Shown: positions 26,138 through 36,884 of the stretch, in pieces
Layout of the letters: each line of letters begins with the position of its first letter
Numbering within the stretch: position 1 is the first letter of the stretch
Source of the DNA: Pedobacter sp. PACM 27299
GTDB taxonomy: Bacteria > Bacteroidota > Bacteroidia > Sphingobacteriales > Sphingobacteriaceae
Direction of reading: 5' to 3'
Assembly (NCBI RefSeq): GCF_001412655.1
Contig: NZ_CP012996.1
Location: 2,232,001 to 2,296,000, forward strand
Length of the DNA stretch: 64,000 nt
Made by a program: the position numbers and the translations under genes
The notes under the pieces: model-generated
Databases searched by the model: none
What the model was told of the DNA's origin: nothing
The model's input: only the letters and a program-made list of their open reading frames with translations

Positions 26138-27332
26138 GACCTCACCCTGTTCAAAATATTTCAAGTGAAAGAAGCAACTTTTAATAAAATTGTAATTGAC
26201 AATATCGATCGGTAAGGCTTTTTCCCTCAGATTGTAATTCAAGACTTTCCTATCCGTGGGCATAAAGTGTTTTTTCATATCCGCAGACGCCGATGGCTCA
26301 ATACAGAAACGTCCAAGGTGATTTAACGGAATTGGACTTTAGTAGAAAAGGGAACGCGAATGACTGGAGATTTCGCGGCTTTTTTAAAAGAAATCAATCG
26401 ATACAGCGCCGAGTAGCGTTGATGCCATCAGGTCATTCTATGGTGTAAGAGTTAAGAATCTACTTCGTCAATATCGTGATTACCTCAGTGACTTTAAAAG
26501 CTGGGATCAAAAATCGCATGCAAAAAAGTGACTGTTATATCCGGAAAATCTTGGTGAACAGCTTTCTATAGACGAGACCAGTCTATCCCATGGTGAACTT
26601 TACAACATCCTTACCAACAAAGCCGCAAAACCGTTATTTCCGTGTTGAAAAGAATACAGGAAAGGGCAAGAAAAAAGGTCACTGAAGTCAACTTGGATAT
26701 GGCTGGTAACATGGAATTGATCTGCAAACGTTGTTTTCCGCAAGCAACCAGAGTGACCGATCGGTTTCATGTACAGAAACTGGCTACCGAGGCACTACAG
26801 GAAATGCGGATCAAATACAGATGGGAAGCTATGGATCAGGAAAATGAGGCTATAGAAAGATCAAAAAAGACAGGTAGGCCATTTCAAGCGGAAGTACTCT
26901 ATAATGGAGATACCATCAAGCAGTTGCTTGCCCGTAGGAGATATGTATTGTATAAAAAGCCTTCTGCCTGGATAGAAAGTCAAAAGGATCGTGCAGAGCT
27001 CTTATTCGAGAGGTTTCCCGATCTTAAAAACAGCCTATGGCCTCAGTTTTGGGCTTAGTCAAATCTTTGAAAATACAACTGACAAAATCTTTGCATTGGC
27101 CAGACTGGCCAAATGGCATGAAAAAGTAAGGCAAACAGGATTTAAAGTCTTCAATACAGTTGCAAGATCTATACAGAACCATTATCAGACTATATTGAAT
27201 TACTTTGACAACAGATCTAATAATGCTGCCGCAGAATCTTTTAATGCAAAAATAGAGGCTTTCAGAAATCTGTTTAGAGGTGTGAAAAACATAGAATTCT
27301 TCCTGTACAGACTAACTCAATTGTATGCTTAA
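26138..27332 (+). pseudogene. Degenerate ISAon1-type transposase
   Basis: The plus strand encodes broken pieces of an ISAon1/ISL3-like transposase. The N-terminal part reads DFPIRGHKVFFHIRRRRWLN and GTRMTGDFAAFLKEINRYS, interrupted by in-frame stops. The catalytic part contains LSIDETSLSHGELYNILTN, then, after a missing segment, VTDRFHVQKLATEALQEMRI, and after another frameshift FNAKIEAFRNLFRGVKN. At least three stops, one deletion and two frameshifts make it inactive. Boundaries are approximate; terminal repeats were not identified. Confidence 0.8.
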
Positions 27333-27375
27333 CAACAGAAAATCAGTCTTGCTCCACAACATTTGGGATTGATCC

Positions 27376-27629
27376 TATCCAGATCAACACGTTCATTTGT
27401 GGATAGGACTTTAACGCCATGATTTCTTTCCAGATCTGCAATTTTCATTAAAGCCTCCCGTAGATTACGGCTGAAGCGGTCATGATCCAGTACAATGAGG
27501 TATTGACATTCTCCCTTAAACTTCTTTAAGAAGTCCTCTAAGGCACGATAATCGGGGCGATCGAATGTATAACTATCCTCGCCATTATCTTTAAATACAG
27601 CAATTATGTTTAAGTTATTTCTTCTGTAC
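27376..27629 (-). pseudogene. Fragment of a second serine recombinase gene
   Basis: About 250 nt are closely similar to 22038-22300 within the intact recombinase (roughly residues 25-112), including the segments for LDHDRFSRNL and the nearby DRPDYRALEDF. The reading frame is preserved locally but lacks both ends. It is a relic of a related element or of a partial duplication, abutting a mobilization-gene remnant. Confidence 0.8.
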
Positions 27630-27630
27630 T

Positions 27631-27750
27631 TCTGAAACCGAAAGGTCTTTTCACTCTATTAAAACTGCTGAAACATATAAATCTATTGAACCAAAAATAG
27701 ATCTTCTTATGGTGATCGTTTCAAAACTCGATGACAAATGGTTACAATAA
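27631..27750 (+). pseudogene. C-terminal remnant of a mobilization accessory protein
   Basis: The frame SETERSFHSIKTAETYKSIE ending KLDDKWLQ-stop overlaps the start of the relaxase remnant (ATG inside the last codons), as a mobC-type accessory gene does with its relaxase. The 5' part is lost to the recombinase fragment. The identity is inferred from position. Confidence 0.5.
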
Positions 27751-28939
27751 TAAAAACAGGAACCAGCATAAGAGGTGTACTTCATTATAATGAAAACAAA
27801 GTTGCGGATGGGGAAGTGAAGTTAATTCTGGCAAGTGGCTTTGCTGGTGAAATTGAGAATATGACTTATTCAAAATAAGGTACCTCGGTTTCAGCTTTTA
27901 ACGGAGTTAAAACCAAGTGTTGAAACGAATGCTTTGCACATATCCTGAAATTTTGATGCGTCTGAAAATATCAGTAGCGCTAAGATGCAGGATATTGCAA
28001 TAGCTTATATGGAACGTATTGGATTAGGTGATCAACCTTTTTTAGTATACCGACATAATGATGCAGGTCACCAACACTTGCACATAGCAACGGTTAGTAT
28101 ATAAAGGGATGGTGAAGCCCTTAAGACCCATAATATCGGCAGAGATTTATCTGAACCCGCTAGAAAGTCTATAGAAAAGGATTTTAATATAGTTGTTGCG
28201 GAACGCAAAGTGTACAAGCAAGAGCCAAGTATTAAACCTGCTGATTTGAAACAAGTAAAATATGGGAGGTTATCAACCAAACGCCAAATTAGTAACGTTT
28301 TAGCGGGTGTTATAAATGAGTATAAATTCACCTCACTCGCAGAGTTTAATGCAGTGCTTAAGCAGTTTAATGTTATTGCTGATCGTGGTAAAGAAGATTC
28401 GGAAATGTTCCAAAACAAGGGATTGATTTATTCTTTAGTTGGTGTTAATGGCTAGAAAGTTGGAATTCCGATTAAATCAAGTTCATTTTACATTAAGCCT
28501 ACTTTACGCAATCTGGAGTCTAAATTCGAGAAGAACAAAGAAAAACGCAATCCATTTAAACAGAATCTAATTGAACGGATTAATAAGGTATTCACAAAGT
28601 ATGAGTGTATCAAAAAGGAAACCTTAATTGGCTGAACTTAAAAAGGACGGAATAAACCTAGTCTTACATCAAAATGTTCACGGCCGTATTTATGGTACTA
28701 CTTTCATTGACCATCAAAATAAAGCCGTTTTTAATGGAAGTGATTTAGGGAAGCTTTACACTGCTAATGCCATGATTGAACGGATTAGCTCGGAAGATAG
28801 AATTAGATCATTCTTAAAGCCTGTAATCCAACAAAAAATATATCTAAAAGCACATTCGGATAAACTTCTGGATAATTACTTACAGAAAACAGCGTCAACA
28901 AATTTCCTCAGGGATTCGCTTGATAAATTTCCAACCTGA
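27738..28939 (+). pseudogene. Degenerate relaxase/mobilization nuclease
   Basis: Pieces of a Bacteroidota MobB-type relaxase are recognisable in order: TGTSIRGVLHYNENKVADGE and LILASGFAGEIENM, then MQDIAIAYMERIG and the His-rich DAGHQHLHIATV. Next are KPADLKQVKYGRL, FTSLAEFNAVLKQFN and, last, VHGRIYGTTFIDHQNKAVFN. Several stops and frameshifts separate them. The island was once mobilizable and is now defective for its own mobilization. Confidence 0.85.
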
Positions 28940-29008
28940 CTATACCACGAATATTAAACGCAAAAAGAAGAAGAAAAAAAAGAGGATTAACCTTATAAAA
29001 CGAAATTT

Positions 29009-29347
29009 ATGAACACCGGAGAAGATAGCCAGAGCTTGCGAAAAATCATAGAATTTACAAGACTCATTAGCATTTTTATCTTAAGCATTCATTTTTATAT
29101 CTGTTGTTATGTCGCATTTAAACAATGGGGATTCACAGTCGAAATTACTGACCGCTTAATTTCAAATATCGCCAAAACCGGCTTATTTGATAACTTAATA
29201 ACACCCAAGTTAGCAGCTTTACTATTTCTAGCAATATCCCTTTTAGGAGTTAAAGGAAAAAAGGACTAGAAAATACAAAAGAAGGCAATTGTTGCATATA
29301 TAATTAGTGGGCTGATTTTATACTTTGTGAGTGTTTTTTGCTTATAA
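29009..29347 (+). pseudogene. Truncated type IV coupling protein N-terminus (YWFCY-type)
   Basis: The first 86 residues (MNTGEDSQSLRKIIEFTRLI, two membrane helices, LLGVKGKKD) resemble the N-terminus of Bacteroidota MobC/TraG-like coupling proteins. A stop or frameshift follows, and the next frame continues the family pattern with KKAIVAYIISGLILYFVSV to a stop at 29347. The ATPase domain is absent. It directly follows the relaxase remnant in the usual mobilization gene order. Confidence 0.7.
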
Positions 29348-29394
29348 TTTGGACATTTCGATTTTGCGATTATATATTGTAAATTGGTCCTTTC

Positions 29395-29982
29395 ATGCTA
29401 CAGCCAAATGCATTCAACGACCAGGATCTAGTCGCGTTATTAAAAACGGACGAACAAGTTGCACTTAAGTGTATTTATGATAAATACTGGGAAAATTTAT
29501 ATCTGGCTGCCTTTAACATCATAAGGGATGAAGCCCAAAGTAAGGACATAGTCCAGGACGTCTTGTTGCAAATGTGGATACGCAGAAACGATGTGGCGAT
29601 CTTAACGCTGAAATCTTACCTGTTTTCAGCGGTGCGTTATAAAGTACTAACCCATATTAAATGTGCAGACAACCGTAAGGTCTTTGTGGAACCAGGTGAG
29701 CTTGAACAGCTGGCGGGTAGCACGGAGTTGTCAGATCGTTTGAATGAACACGATATTAATGAGATACTTGAACAAGTAGTTGTTACTTTGCCAGGGCGGT
29801 GCCGGGAAATTTTTCTTTTGAGCAGAAAGCAATTCCTCAGTAATAAACAGATTGGAGAGCGCTTGGGAATTAGTGTGAAAACCGTAGAAAACCAGATGAC
29901 AATTGCGCTAAAGCACCTTCGTGCAGCCATGAATGAATATCTTTTCTGGGCATGCCTGCTCTTTGAAATTGGCATCAGATAA
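29395..29982 (+). CDS. ECF RNA polymerase sigma factor, FecI-like
   Basis: This 195-residue ECF sigma has region 2 at about residues 25-90 (IYDKYWENLYLAAFNIIRDE, DIVQDVLLQMW) and region 4 at about 125-178 (LPGRCREIFLLS, SNKQIGERLGISVKTVENQM). A FecR-type anti-sigma gene follows 49 nt downstream, then SusC/SusD genes. This is the standard Bacteroidota arrangement for glycan-induced expression through TonB-transporter signalling. Confidence 0.92.
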   Translation: MLQPNAFNDQDLVALLKTDEQVALKCIYDKYWENLYLAAFNIIRDEAQSKDIVQDVLLQMWIRRNDVAILTLKSYLFSAVRYKVLTHIKCADNRKVFVEPGELEQLAGSTELSDRLNEHDINEILEQVVVTLPGRCREIFLLSRKQFLSNKQIGERLGISVKTVENQMTIALKHLRAAMNEYLFWACLLFEIGIR

Positions 29983-30031
29983 AAAATAATTTCTTTTTGG
30001 GGGTTGTGCCATTCTATTCAGACGTATAGTT

Positions 30032-31201
30032 ATGAATAAGATTATAACTGATCAGGAATTCAGGATATTGGCGATTAAATGTCAGGATGGAACAGCAACG
30101 GAAGAAGAGATAGAGGCTTTTGAAGCCGCCTATACTCTGCTGTTAAAAAGGTATAAAGGATGGGATAGCGAGTTGATGGGGCCTAAAGAAGCAGTAAAGA
30201 CAGAGATGTTTACTGTGCTTATGGATAATGTATCGACGTTAAAAAGACGCAGTATCAGGTTAAATTTCTTTAAATATGCCTCAGCTGCCATCCTGCTCTT
30301 AACACTCGGGATAGGTTCCTATTTTTATTTTAAACCGAATTCATTATCCCAGCTTCAAAACTCAACCGCATTTGACGTATTACCAGGCAGTAATAAAGCA
30401 GTACTTACGCTTGCTGACGGTAAGAAGATCATCCTTACGGATGTAAAAAATGGAGAATTGGCAAAGCAGACAGGTCTTAGTATCACAAAATCCAAAGATG
30501 GACAGATCATTTATAAAGTGACAGAGGAGGCTGGGCAAAGGTCAGGCCAAATCTCCTACAATACTATTGAAACGCCCAGAGGAGGTCAATACGAGGTTGT
30601 GCTGCAGGATGGGACTAAGGTGTGGCTTAATGCAGGGTCCTCTTTGAAGTTCCCTACATCCTTTGTTGGCGCTGAACGTAAGGTAGAACTAAGTGGTGAA
30701 GGCTATTTCGAAGTTGCGCATAATAAATTAAAACCATTTAAAGTGATTTCCTCAGTAAATGCGATAAAGCAAGAAATAGAGGTGCTAGGTACTCAGTTTA
30801 ACGTAAACGTTTATGGAGATGAATCGTCGGCGAAGACAACGCTGCTGGAAGGTTCTGTGAGAATTAATGCTAATGGAGATAAACGGGTGTTACATCCAGG
30901 TCAGCAATCAGTGTTGAAAGCGAACGGAGTAATGAATATGGCAGAAGTAGATGTTGAAGAAGCCGTGGCCTGGAAAAATGGGTACTTCCTGTGTAATGAT
31001 GAGAGTATGGAAAGTATTATGCGTAAAGTTTCCAGATGGTACGATGTGGATGTAGTTTACCAGAGTGAGGCACTCAAAGCACATTTATTTAGCGGAAGGT
31101 TATCCAGATATAATAATGTATCCAAAGTGTTGAAGGTTATAGAACTCACCAATGCTGTGCATTTTAAAATCACTAACGATAAAATATTCGTCGTTAATTA
31201 A
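30032..31201 (+). CDS. FecR-type anti-sigma factor
   Basis: This 389-residue inner-membrane protein has a cytosolic N-terminus that should bind the FecI-like sigma, one transmembrane helix (about residues 80-100), a periplasmic FecR domain (about 180-275, with TPRGGQYEVVLQDGTKVWLN) and a C-terminal DUF4974 domain (about 315-388). Together with the sigma it links SusC signalling to transcription of the downstream locus. Confidence 0.93.
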   Translation: MNKIITDQEFRILAIKCQDGTATEEEIEAFEAAYTLLLKRYKGWDSELMGPKEAVKTEMFTVLMDNVSTLKRRSIRLNFFKYASAAILLLTLGIGSYFYFKPNSLSQLQNSTAFDVLPGSNKAVLTLADGKKIILTDVKNGELAKQTGLSITKSKDGQIIYKVTEEAGQRSGQISYNTIETPRGGQYEVVLQDGTKVWLNAGSSLKFPTSFVGAERKVELSGEGYFEVAHNKLKPFKVISSVNAIKQEIEVLGTQFNVNVYGDESSAKTTLLEGSVRINANGDKRVLHPGQQSVLKANGVMNMAEVDVEEAVAWKNGYFLCNDESMESIMRKVSRWYDVDVVYQSEALKAHLFSGRLSRYNNVSKVLKVIELTNAVHFKITNDKIFVVN

Positions 31202-31299
31202 TTCTAATTTATAAATCACCAAATATTTAACCTAAAAACCAACAACCATGAAAGCAAAAGATTCCTGAGAAAATGTAGCCCGAATCAGGACATAAAAAA

Positions 31300-31322
31300 C
31301 AGGGATGCTACCAACATCCCTG
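31300..31322 (+). promoter_or_regulatory. Hairpin in the leader before susC
   Basis: CAGGGATG (31300-31307) pairs with CATCCCTG (31315-31322) in the 179-nt gap between the FecR and SusC genes. No long T run follows. A tiny frame (MKAKDS) precedes it. It may be an attenuator or mRNA-processing hairpin separating regulator and transporter transcripts. Confidence 0.45.
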
Positions 31323-31380
31323 AGTCTATCTGATCAATTAACAGAGTGTCTAAACCATTTTAATTTAAACAGATTACCAA

Positions 31381-34300
31381 ATGTATAAAATTTATACTAA
31401 GATTTTGTGCTGGCCTGACCGCCGCATGCTAAAATTGCTATTGATCATGTATGACGGTTTACCAGTCTTACATGCATCATATAAAAGACGATTGATAATG
31501 AGCATTAAACTGACCATAGTGATGTTGATTACAACTTTGATGCAGGTGAGTGCCAGCTCGTTTGCACAAAGATTGAATTTACAACAAAAAGATGTAAGCC
31601 TTAAAGAGGTCTTTACAGAGATTAAAAAGCAAACCGGATATGATGTTTTCTATAGAGAAGGCAAGTTGAACTCCAAACAGAGAATCCATGCTAATTTTAA
31701 CAATGCCTCGTTGCAGGAGGTGATGAAAGTTTGTTTATCAAAACAGGCCATGGATTTTGTGCTTTTTGAAAAAACCATTGTAATTAAAGAAAAAGATCAG
31801 TTTGGTTTGTCTGCCTCTAATCTGCAGGCCTGGGTCAGCATCACCGGTAAGGTCATAGATAGTAAAGGTCAGCCTTTTCCTGGAGTAGGTGTAAAGCTAA
31901 AGGGGACTTCGAATTCGACGAATACTGATACAGATGGAAACTATGTGCTTACCGGACCCGATGAGACTGGGACACTGGTGTTTAGTTATATGGGTTATGC
32001 AACCCAGGAAATTAATATAACTGCAGGAAGTAAAACCATTAATGTTACCATGCAGGAAGAACCCAAGAATCTTAGTGAGGTTGTTGTGGTGGCCTATGGA
32101 ACTCAAAAGAAGTCCAGTCTTACTGCTGCGGTTTCGACTGTTAAAATGGATGATATAAGAAATATACCCAGACCAAATATACTTCAATCCTTATCAGGCC
32201 GGGTACCTGGTTTAACCGTTCACGAAACGAATGGTGAACCTGGAAGTTCTCCTGAAATTTTGGTCCGTGGTATTGGAACTATTGACGGAAACGATAATGG
32301 TCCCCTTGTGCTGATTGACGGAAGTCCCAGTACTGGTCTTTCCAATCTTGCTCCAGCTGATATTGAAAGTATTTCAGTATTGAAAGATGCCGCTGCAGCG
32401 GCCATTTATGGCTCCCGAGCTGCAAATGGGGTGCTTTTAGTTACTACTAAGCGTGGTGGACAAATGGATAAGGCGGTGATAGAATTCAATACCTACGCTG
32501 GAATTCAATCGCCTACCCGATTTCCCAAGACGGTGAGTTCTTTCGAATATGCAACATTAGTGAATGAAGCCATGAGCAATGAGGGCAAGGCGCCAGTTTA
32601 CAATGAGAATGACCTGAGGTTATTTAAGGACGGGACAGACCCTGTCATGCATGCCAATACCAACTGGCTGGAAGAAGTTACGCAAAAGCAAGCTCCAATA
32701 GTGAATAACTACCTGAGTGCAAGCGGAAATAGCGCGATAGGAAGATACTTTGTGTCGGGAGAGTATATGTATCAGAAAGGTTCCATCAAACACATAGACA
32801 ATTTTAACCGCGTTAACCTCAGAGCAAATATAACCAGCAAGATCAGCGATAAGCTGGAACTGCAAATGCTGACCTCTTATCAGACCTCTAAAAGAGATGC
32901 TGATGGGGTAATGAACATATTCAGTAATGTACTGAGGGCATCACCCACAGCTGCCGTACGATACCCGAATGGATATTACGGAGGAACCATGTTTGCCAAT
33001 GGCAATTACTTATGGAAAACAGGAAACCAGGTACAGGTTATTGAGAACTATGGTCCTGTCGACTACAGGAAATCAACCTATACCATCAATGGAAGCTTGC
33101 AATACAAACCGATAGAGCCGCTTACCTTAAAATTGATGAGCGTTTATCAGGCGGGTAATGATGAATATAGTTCGTACCAGGGTAAGTTTGAAACGTATGA
33201 CTTTTTTGATCGTACATTGGAGATCGGTCGCAACAGTTTGACTGAAAAATGGACTAAAAGAAATAAGTATGACCTTCAGGCCACAGCGACCTATGAAAAA
33301 AGATTCGGAAAGCATTATCTGAATGTGCTGACGGGATATTCACAGGAATTATTCAGAGAGGATCGAATCAATGCATACAGAGGTGATTTCATTAACGATG
33401 AGCTTTTTGAATTGGGTGCCGGAGATGCAGCGACGCAAACCAATGGAGGAGGCGCAGACCACTGGGCATTCATGTCGGGTTTTGGACGTCTGACCTATAA
33501 TTTTAATGAAAAATACCTCTTTGAAGCGACCGGAAGATATGACGGATCTTCAAGGCTGGCAGCTGGAAATCGATGGGATTTCTTCCCTTCCGTTTCCGCT
33601 GGCTGGAACATACAGAAAGAAGGTTTCATGAAGAATATAAAATGGCTCGACGTGCTGAAATTCCGTGCATCGATTGGAACCCTCGGTAATGCAGAAAAAT
33701 TAGGTTTCTATGAACCTTACCCAAGACTGAACGTGGGACCGAAATACAGCTTCAATGATAAGCAGGTAGTAGGTGTACTTTACGGTAATCCCGCCAATCC
33801 TGAGCTTACCTGGGAAACTTCAACCACCTATAATCTCGGTTTGGATGCCAGTATAAAAAATGGTTTACTGGGTTTTGAATTAGATATCTGGCAAAAGAGG
33901 ACTAATGACATCCTGCTGACTGTTCCCGTGTCTTCTATCGTAGGTTTACCTAAGGCGGAAGTAACCACAAATGCAGGGAAAGTGGGGAGTCATGGGTTCG
34001 ATTTGATCCTTACTCATCAGAAACAGGTAAATGATGATTTCAGTTACAATGCTTCATTTACCATATCAGGTTGGAGAAGCTGGGTTATTGACCTGAAAGA
34101 CAGAGCCACTCCCTTTGGTTCGCTAAGGCCTACGGGTGACCTTGGTGACTACTATGGTTATGAGGCTACAGGAATCATCAACTCTGATCAACAGCTGGCC
34201 AATTACAGAAATCTTGACGGTGTTCCCCCTCAGATCGGCATGGGTGATTTGATGTACAAAGATCAGAATGGTGACGGTAAAATAGATTACATGGACCAGG

Positions 34301-34797
34301 TAAAAATCGGTAACAGGTATGTCAAAACGCAGTATGGTCTAAATTTAGGGTTTAAATATAAATCCTTCGACCTGGGAGTGCTATTTCAGGGTACTTTCAA
34401 TACCGATAGGGTATGGGATGGCTATACCCGGAATGTACTGATGAACTACAATTCGCCACTTGCGCTTCACCTGGACCGCTGGACTCCGGAAAATAGAAAC
34501 GCTGATGCCAGCATTCCACGTTTGCTGCAAAACTATGCACACAACAGGGAAAATTCGAGCTGGTGGATAAAATCAGGAGAGTACATTCGCTTGAAGAACC
34601 TTCAATTGGGATATACTTTGCCTTCAAATGTGTTGCGTAAGCTCAAGGTTCAAAGTTTACGCGCCTATTTTGCTGCAACAAACCTGCTGACTTACGCTCC
34701 TGATTATGTAGATGGTTTTGATCCTGAACGGGACATCTATGACCAATGGTATCCAAATTATACAGTTGTTTCTTTGGGACTTAACTTAAGATTTTAA
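31381..34797 (+). CDS. SusC/RagA-family TonB-linked outer-membrane transporter
   Basis: This 1138-residue protein has an extended N-terminus typical of Pedobacter relatives, with the hydrophobic signal at about residues 40-63. An STN domain (about 65-115, LKEVFTEIKKQTGYDVFYRE) is followed by a carboxypeptidase-regulatory domain (about 152-238), a plug with the SusC signature LSGRVPGLTV and LVLIDGSP, and a TonB-dependent beta-barrel ending LNLRF. The STN domain indicates signalling to the FecR/FecI pair upstream. With SusD it imports oligosaccharides. Confidence 0.95.
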   Translation: MYKIYTKILCWPDRRMLKLLLIMYDGLPVLHASYKRRLIMSIKLTIVMLITTLMQVSASSFAQRLNLQQKDVSLKEVFTEIKKQTGYDVFYREGKLNSKQRIHANFNNASLQEVMKVCLSKQAMDFVLFEKTIVIKEKDQFGLSASNLQAWVSITGKVIDSKGQPFPGVGVKLKGTSNSTNTDTDGNYVLTGPDETGTLVFSYMGYATQEINITAGSKTINVTMQEEPKNLSEVVVVAYGTQKKSSLTAAVSTVKMDDIRNIPRPNILQSLSGRVPGLTVHETNGEPGSSPEILVRGIGTIDGNDNGPLVLIDGSPSTGLSNLAPADIESISVLKDAAAAAIYGSRAANGVLLVTTKRGGQMDKAVIEFNTYAGIQSPTRFPKTVSSFEYATLVNEAMSNEGKAPVYNENDLRLFKDGTDPVMHANTNWLEEVTQKQAPIVNNYLSASGNSAIGRYFVSGEYMYQKGSIKHIDNFNRVNLRANITSKISDKLELQMLTSYQTSKRDADGVMNIFSNVLRASPTAAVRYPNGYYGGTMFANGNYLWKTGNQVQVIENYGPVDYRKSTYTINGSLQYKPIEPLTLKLMSVYQAGNDEYSSYQGKFETYDFFDRTLEIGRNSLTEKWTKRNKYDLQATATYEKRFGKHYLNVLTGYSQELFREDRINAYRGDFINDELFELGAGDAATQTNGGGADHWAFMSGFGRLTYNFNEKYLFEATGRYDGSSRLAAGNRWDFFPSVSAGWNIQKEGFMKNIKWLDVLKFRASIGTLGNAEKLGFYEPYPRLNVGPKYSFNDKQVVGVLYGNPANPELTWETSTTYNLGLDASIKNGLLGFELDIWQKRTNDILLTVPVSSIVGLPKAEVTTNAGKVGSHGFDLILTHQKQVNDDFSYNASFTISGWRSWVIDLKDRATPFGSLRPTGDLGDYYGYEATGIINSDQQLANYRNLDGVPPQIGMGDLMYKDQNGDGKIDYMDQVKIGNRYVKTQYGLNLGFKYKSFDLGVLFQGTFNTDRVWDGYTRNVLMNYNSPLALHLDRWTPENRNADASIPRLLQNYAHNRENSSWWIKSGEYIRLKNLQLGYTLPSNVLRKLKVQSLRAYFAATNLLTYAPDYVDGFDPERDIYDQWYPNYTVVSLGLNLRF

Positions 34798-34807
34798 TTG
34801 ACGTATT

Positions 34808-36484
34808 ATGAAAAAGTTTAAAGCACTATATATATTACTGTTGGCTCTTTCTCTAGCCTCCTGTAAGAAATTTCTGGATAGACCGCCTTTATCTGAACTA
34901 TCGGAAGGCTCATTCTATAAGTCGCCTGGAGATGCCGCATTTGCGGTAAATGCCATGTATGAGGGATTTTATGAGCTGGAGGGAGACGGAGCTCCATATC
35001 TGGATATATTAACAGATTTGTTATTTCTAAAAAACTCATGGGAGGCTGGTTTTTTCCCGGCTACAAACGGCTCACTCACTAGCGACAACTGGTGGCCGAA
35101 TGACAGGATGTGGAGTAAAAAATACATCTACATCAGGAATGCAAATGTTCTTTTTGAAAACATTGACAAATTTAAGGGTCAGGTTCCCGATGCTGAACTG
35201 AACAATTACAAAGGACAGGCCAGAGCCATAAGGGCTTTTCAATATACCAGACTGATGCAGATATTCGGAGATGTACCATTGATAACAAAGTCATTGAGTG
35301 TAAACGAATGGCCAGCTAAAAACACTGCAGACGAGGTGATCAGTTTCATCATGACGGAGTTTGATCAGGCGATTACAGAGCTACCGGCTGATCCAGCTGA
35401 TGCTAAGCATGGTCGTCTCACCAAATATGCTGCTTATGTATTGAAGGCGCGTGCGGCGATTTATGTAGCAGGATTCTATAATAAACCAGAATATTATACC
35501 ATTGCCGCAGATGCGCTTAAAGAAGTGGTGAATTCAGGTAAATTTGAACTGTTTCAAAAATCGGGTGATCCGAAAAAAGATTTTGGACATCTCTTTCTGG
35601 AAGAAAACGAAGGAGCAGAAAACAAGGAAATTCTGCTTTCATTGCAGTTCTTCAAAGACCTTCGTGCCAACAGTATCAGTATGGTTTTCGCAGGTAATGG
35701 ATGGAAAGGCATACAAGCACACCAGAACTATATCGACCTTTTCGAATGTAAGCATGGCTGGCAGGCACACGGGATCAGCTTTGCTGAGCTCAATAAGTAC
35801 CGCGATACCAAAACAAACCTGAGCCCGCTTGCAGGGAAGTGCCCGGATTATAATCCACAGGATGAATTCGGTAATCGTGATCCGCGTTTGAACCAGACAT
35901 TCTTTGATCCCAATATCACCGGATCCGCAGGCAATATTACCAAGAGCGGAGAACTATGGCCTGAAGCCAACAAAACGTTTTATCCCGATTCAGAAAATGA
36001 TGCTTACTATTTCAAAAAAATGGTAGAGCCTTCATTGTTTACCCCGACTTATATTCCATGGAATGGAGGCAATAATTATGTATTGATCAGGTATGCTGAT
36101 GTGCTCTTGTTGTATGCAGAATCTTTAAATGCGACAGGCAAAACCACAGAAGCGCTGCCTTTCATCAATAAGGTCCGTTCAAGGGTTGGTATGCCTGCGG
36201 TCAGTACAGGGGATCCAACCGAACTGCTGGAGATCATCAAACATGAGCGTAAAATCGAGTTGATTCAGGAACAACAGCTGTATTATGATTATAAGCGCTG
36301 GAAAGATCTGGAAAAGACCATGCCATTTGGAGCCGTTTTTTATGGTTTCCGACGAGAACAATTTGGTCAGGAATCAAAAGTAATGGAGACAAAGTATCTG
36401 GTATATCCTAAGTATTATAATTGGGCCATACCTACAGGGGAACTCAGGAACAATCCAAATTTAACTCCTAGTCCGAACTGGTAA
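34808..36484 (+). CDS. SusD/RagB-family glycan-binding lipoprotein
   Basis: This 558-residue surface lipoprotein has a lipobox (LSLASC, Cys19) followed by KKFLDRPPLSELSEGSF, the standard SusD N-terminus. The TPR-like helical core includes KGQARAIRAFQYTRLMQIFG and YVLIRYADVLLLYAESLNAT; the C-terminal region contains HERKIELIQEQQLYYDYKRW. It should bind glycans over the SusC barrel. It starts 10 nt after the SusC stop. Confidence 0.95.
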   Translation: MKKFKALYILLLALSLASCKKFLDRPPLSELSEGSFYKSPGDAAFAVNAMYEGFYELEGDGAPYLDILTDLLFLKNSWEAGFFPATNGSLTSDNWWPNDRMWSKKYIYIRNANVLFENIDKFKGQVPDAELNNYKGQARAIRAFQYTRLMQIFGDVPLITKSLSVNEWPAKNTADEVISFIMTEFDQAITELPADPADAKHGRLTKYAAYVLKARAAIYVAGFYNKPEYYTIAADALKEVVNSGKFELFQKSGDPKKDFGHLFLEENEGAENKEILLSLQFFKDLRANSISMVFAGNGWKGIQAHQNYIDLFECKHGWQAHGISFAELNKYRDTKTNLSPLAGKCPDYNPQDEFGNRDPRLNQTFFDPNITGSAGNITKSGELWPEANKTFYPDSENDAYYFKKMVEPSLFTPTYIPWNGGNNYVLIRYADVLLLYAESLNATGKTTEALPFINKVRSRVGMPAVSTGDPTELLEIIKHERKIELIQEQQLYYDYKRWKDLEKTMPFGAVFYGFRREQFGQESKVMETKYLVYPKYYNWAIPTGELRNNPNLTPSPNW

Positions 36485-36503
36485 CATTTTAAAATTAGAT
36501 CTC

Positions 36504-36866
36504 ATGAAAAAAATTATATTGTTACTGCTTGTGTGCGCAACCCTGACATACAGCTGTAATAAAGATGCAGAAATTTATCCGGCTACCAACAGTAGTCTGG
36601 CCAAGATCAGTTCGTTCAGACTGGTTACGGAAACGGGACAAAACGCCGCGGCAAACGTAACAATCGATGCCGAAAAAGGTACAATAACCGTCAAAGCAAA
36701 TACAGGTATTTCATTGGGTCGCTTATTCCCCTCGGCAACTGTTTCGGAAGGGGCGATCGTAGAGCCTGCATTGGGTACGTATACCGACTTTAGCAAACCG
36801 GTTGTATATACCGTTATAGCCGGTAACAGACAGGATAAAAAGACATGGACAGTTAAGGTTAATTAA
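36504..36866 (+). CDS. DUF5018-like surface lipoprotein
   Basis: This 120-residue lipoprotein has a lipobox at LTYSC. The rest is a small beta-sandwich with FRLVTETGQNAAANVTIDAE and TDFSKPVVYTVIAG, resembling DUF5018 domains found in SusE/F-like positions. It lies between SusD and GH16 in the same operon and is probably an auxiliary glycan-binding protein. Confidence 0.7.
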   Translation: MKKIILLLLVCATLTYSCNKDAEIYPATNSSLAKISSFRLVTETGQNAAANVTIDAEKGTITVKANTGISLGRLFPSATVSEGAIVEPALGTYTDFSKPVVYTVIAGNRQDKKTWTVKVN

Positions 36867-36884
36867 CAATACAAAATTAGACAG

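Noticed and set aside
26042..26278. A minus-strand 78-residue protein
   Set aside because: It is antisense to the degenerate ISAon1 transposase, whose recognisable residues lie on the plus strand.
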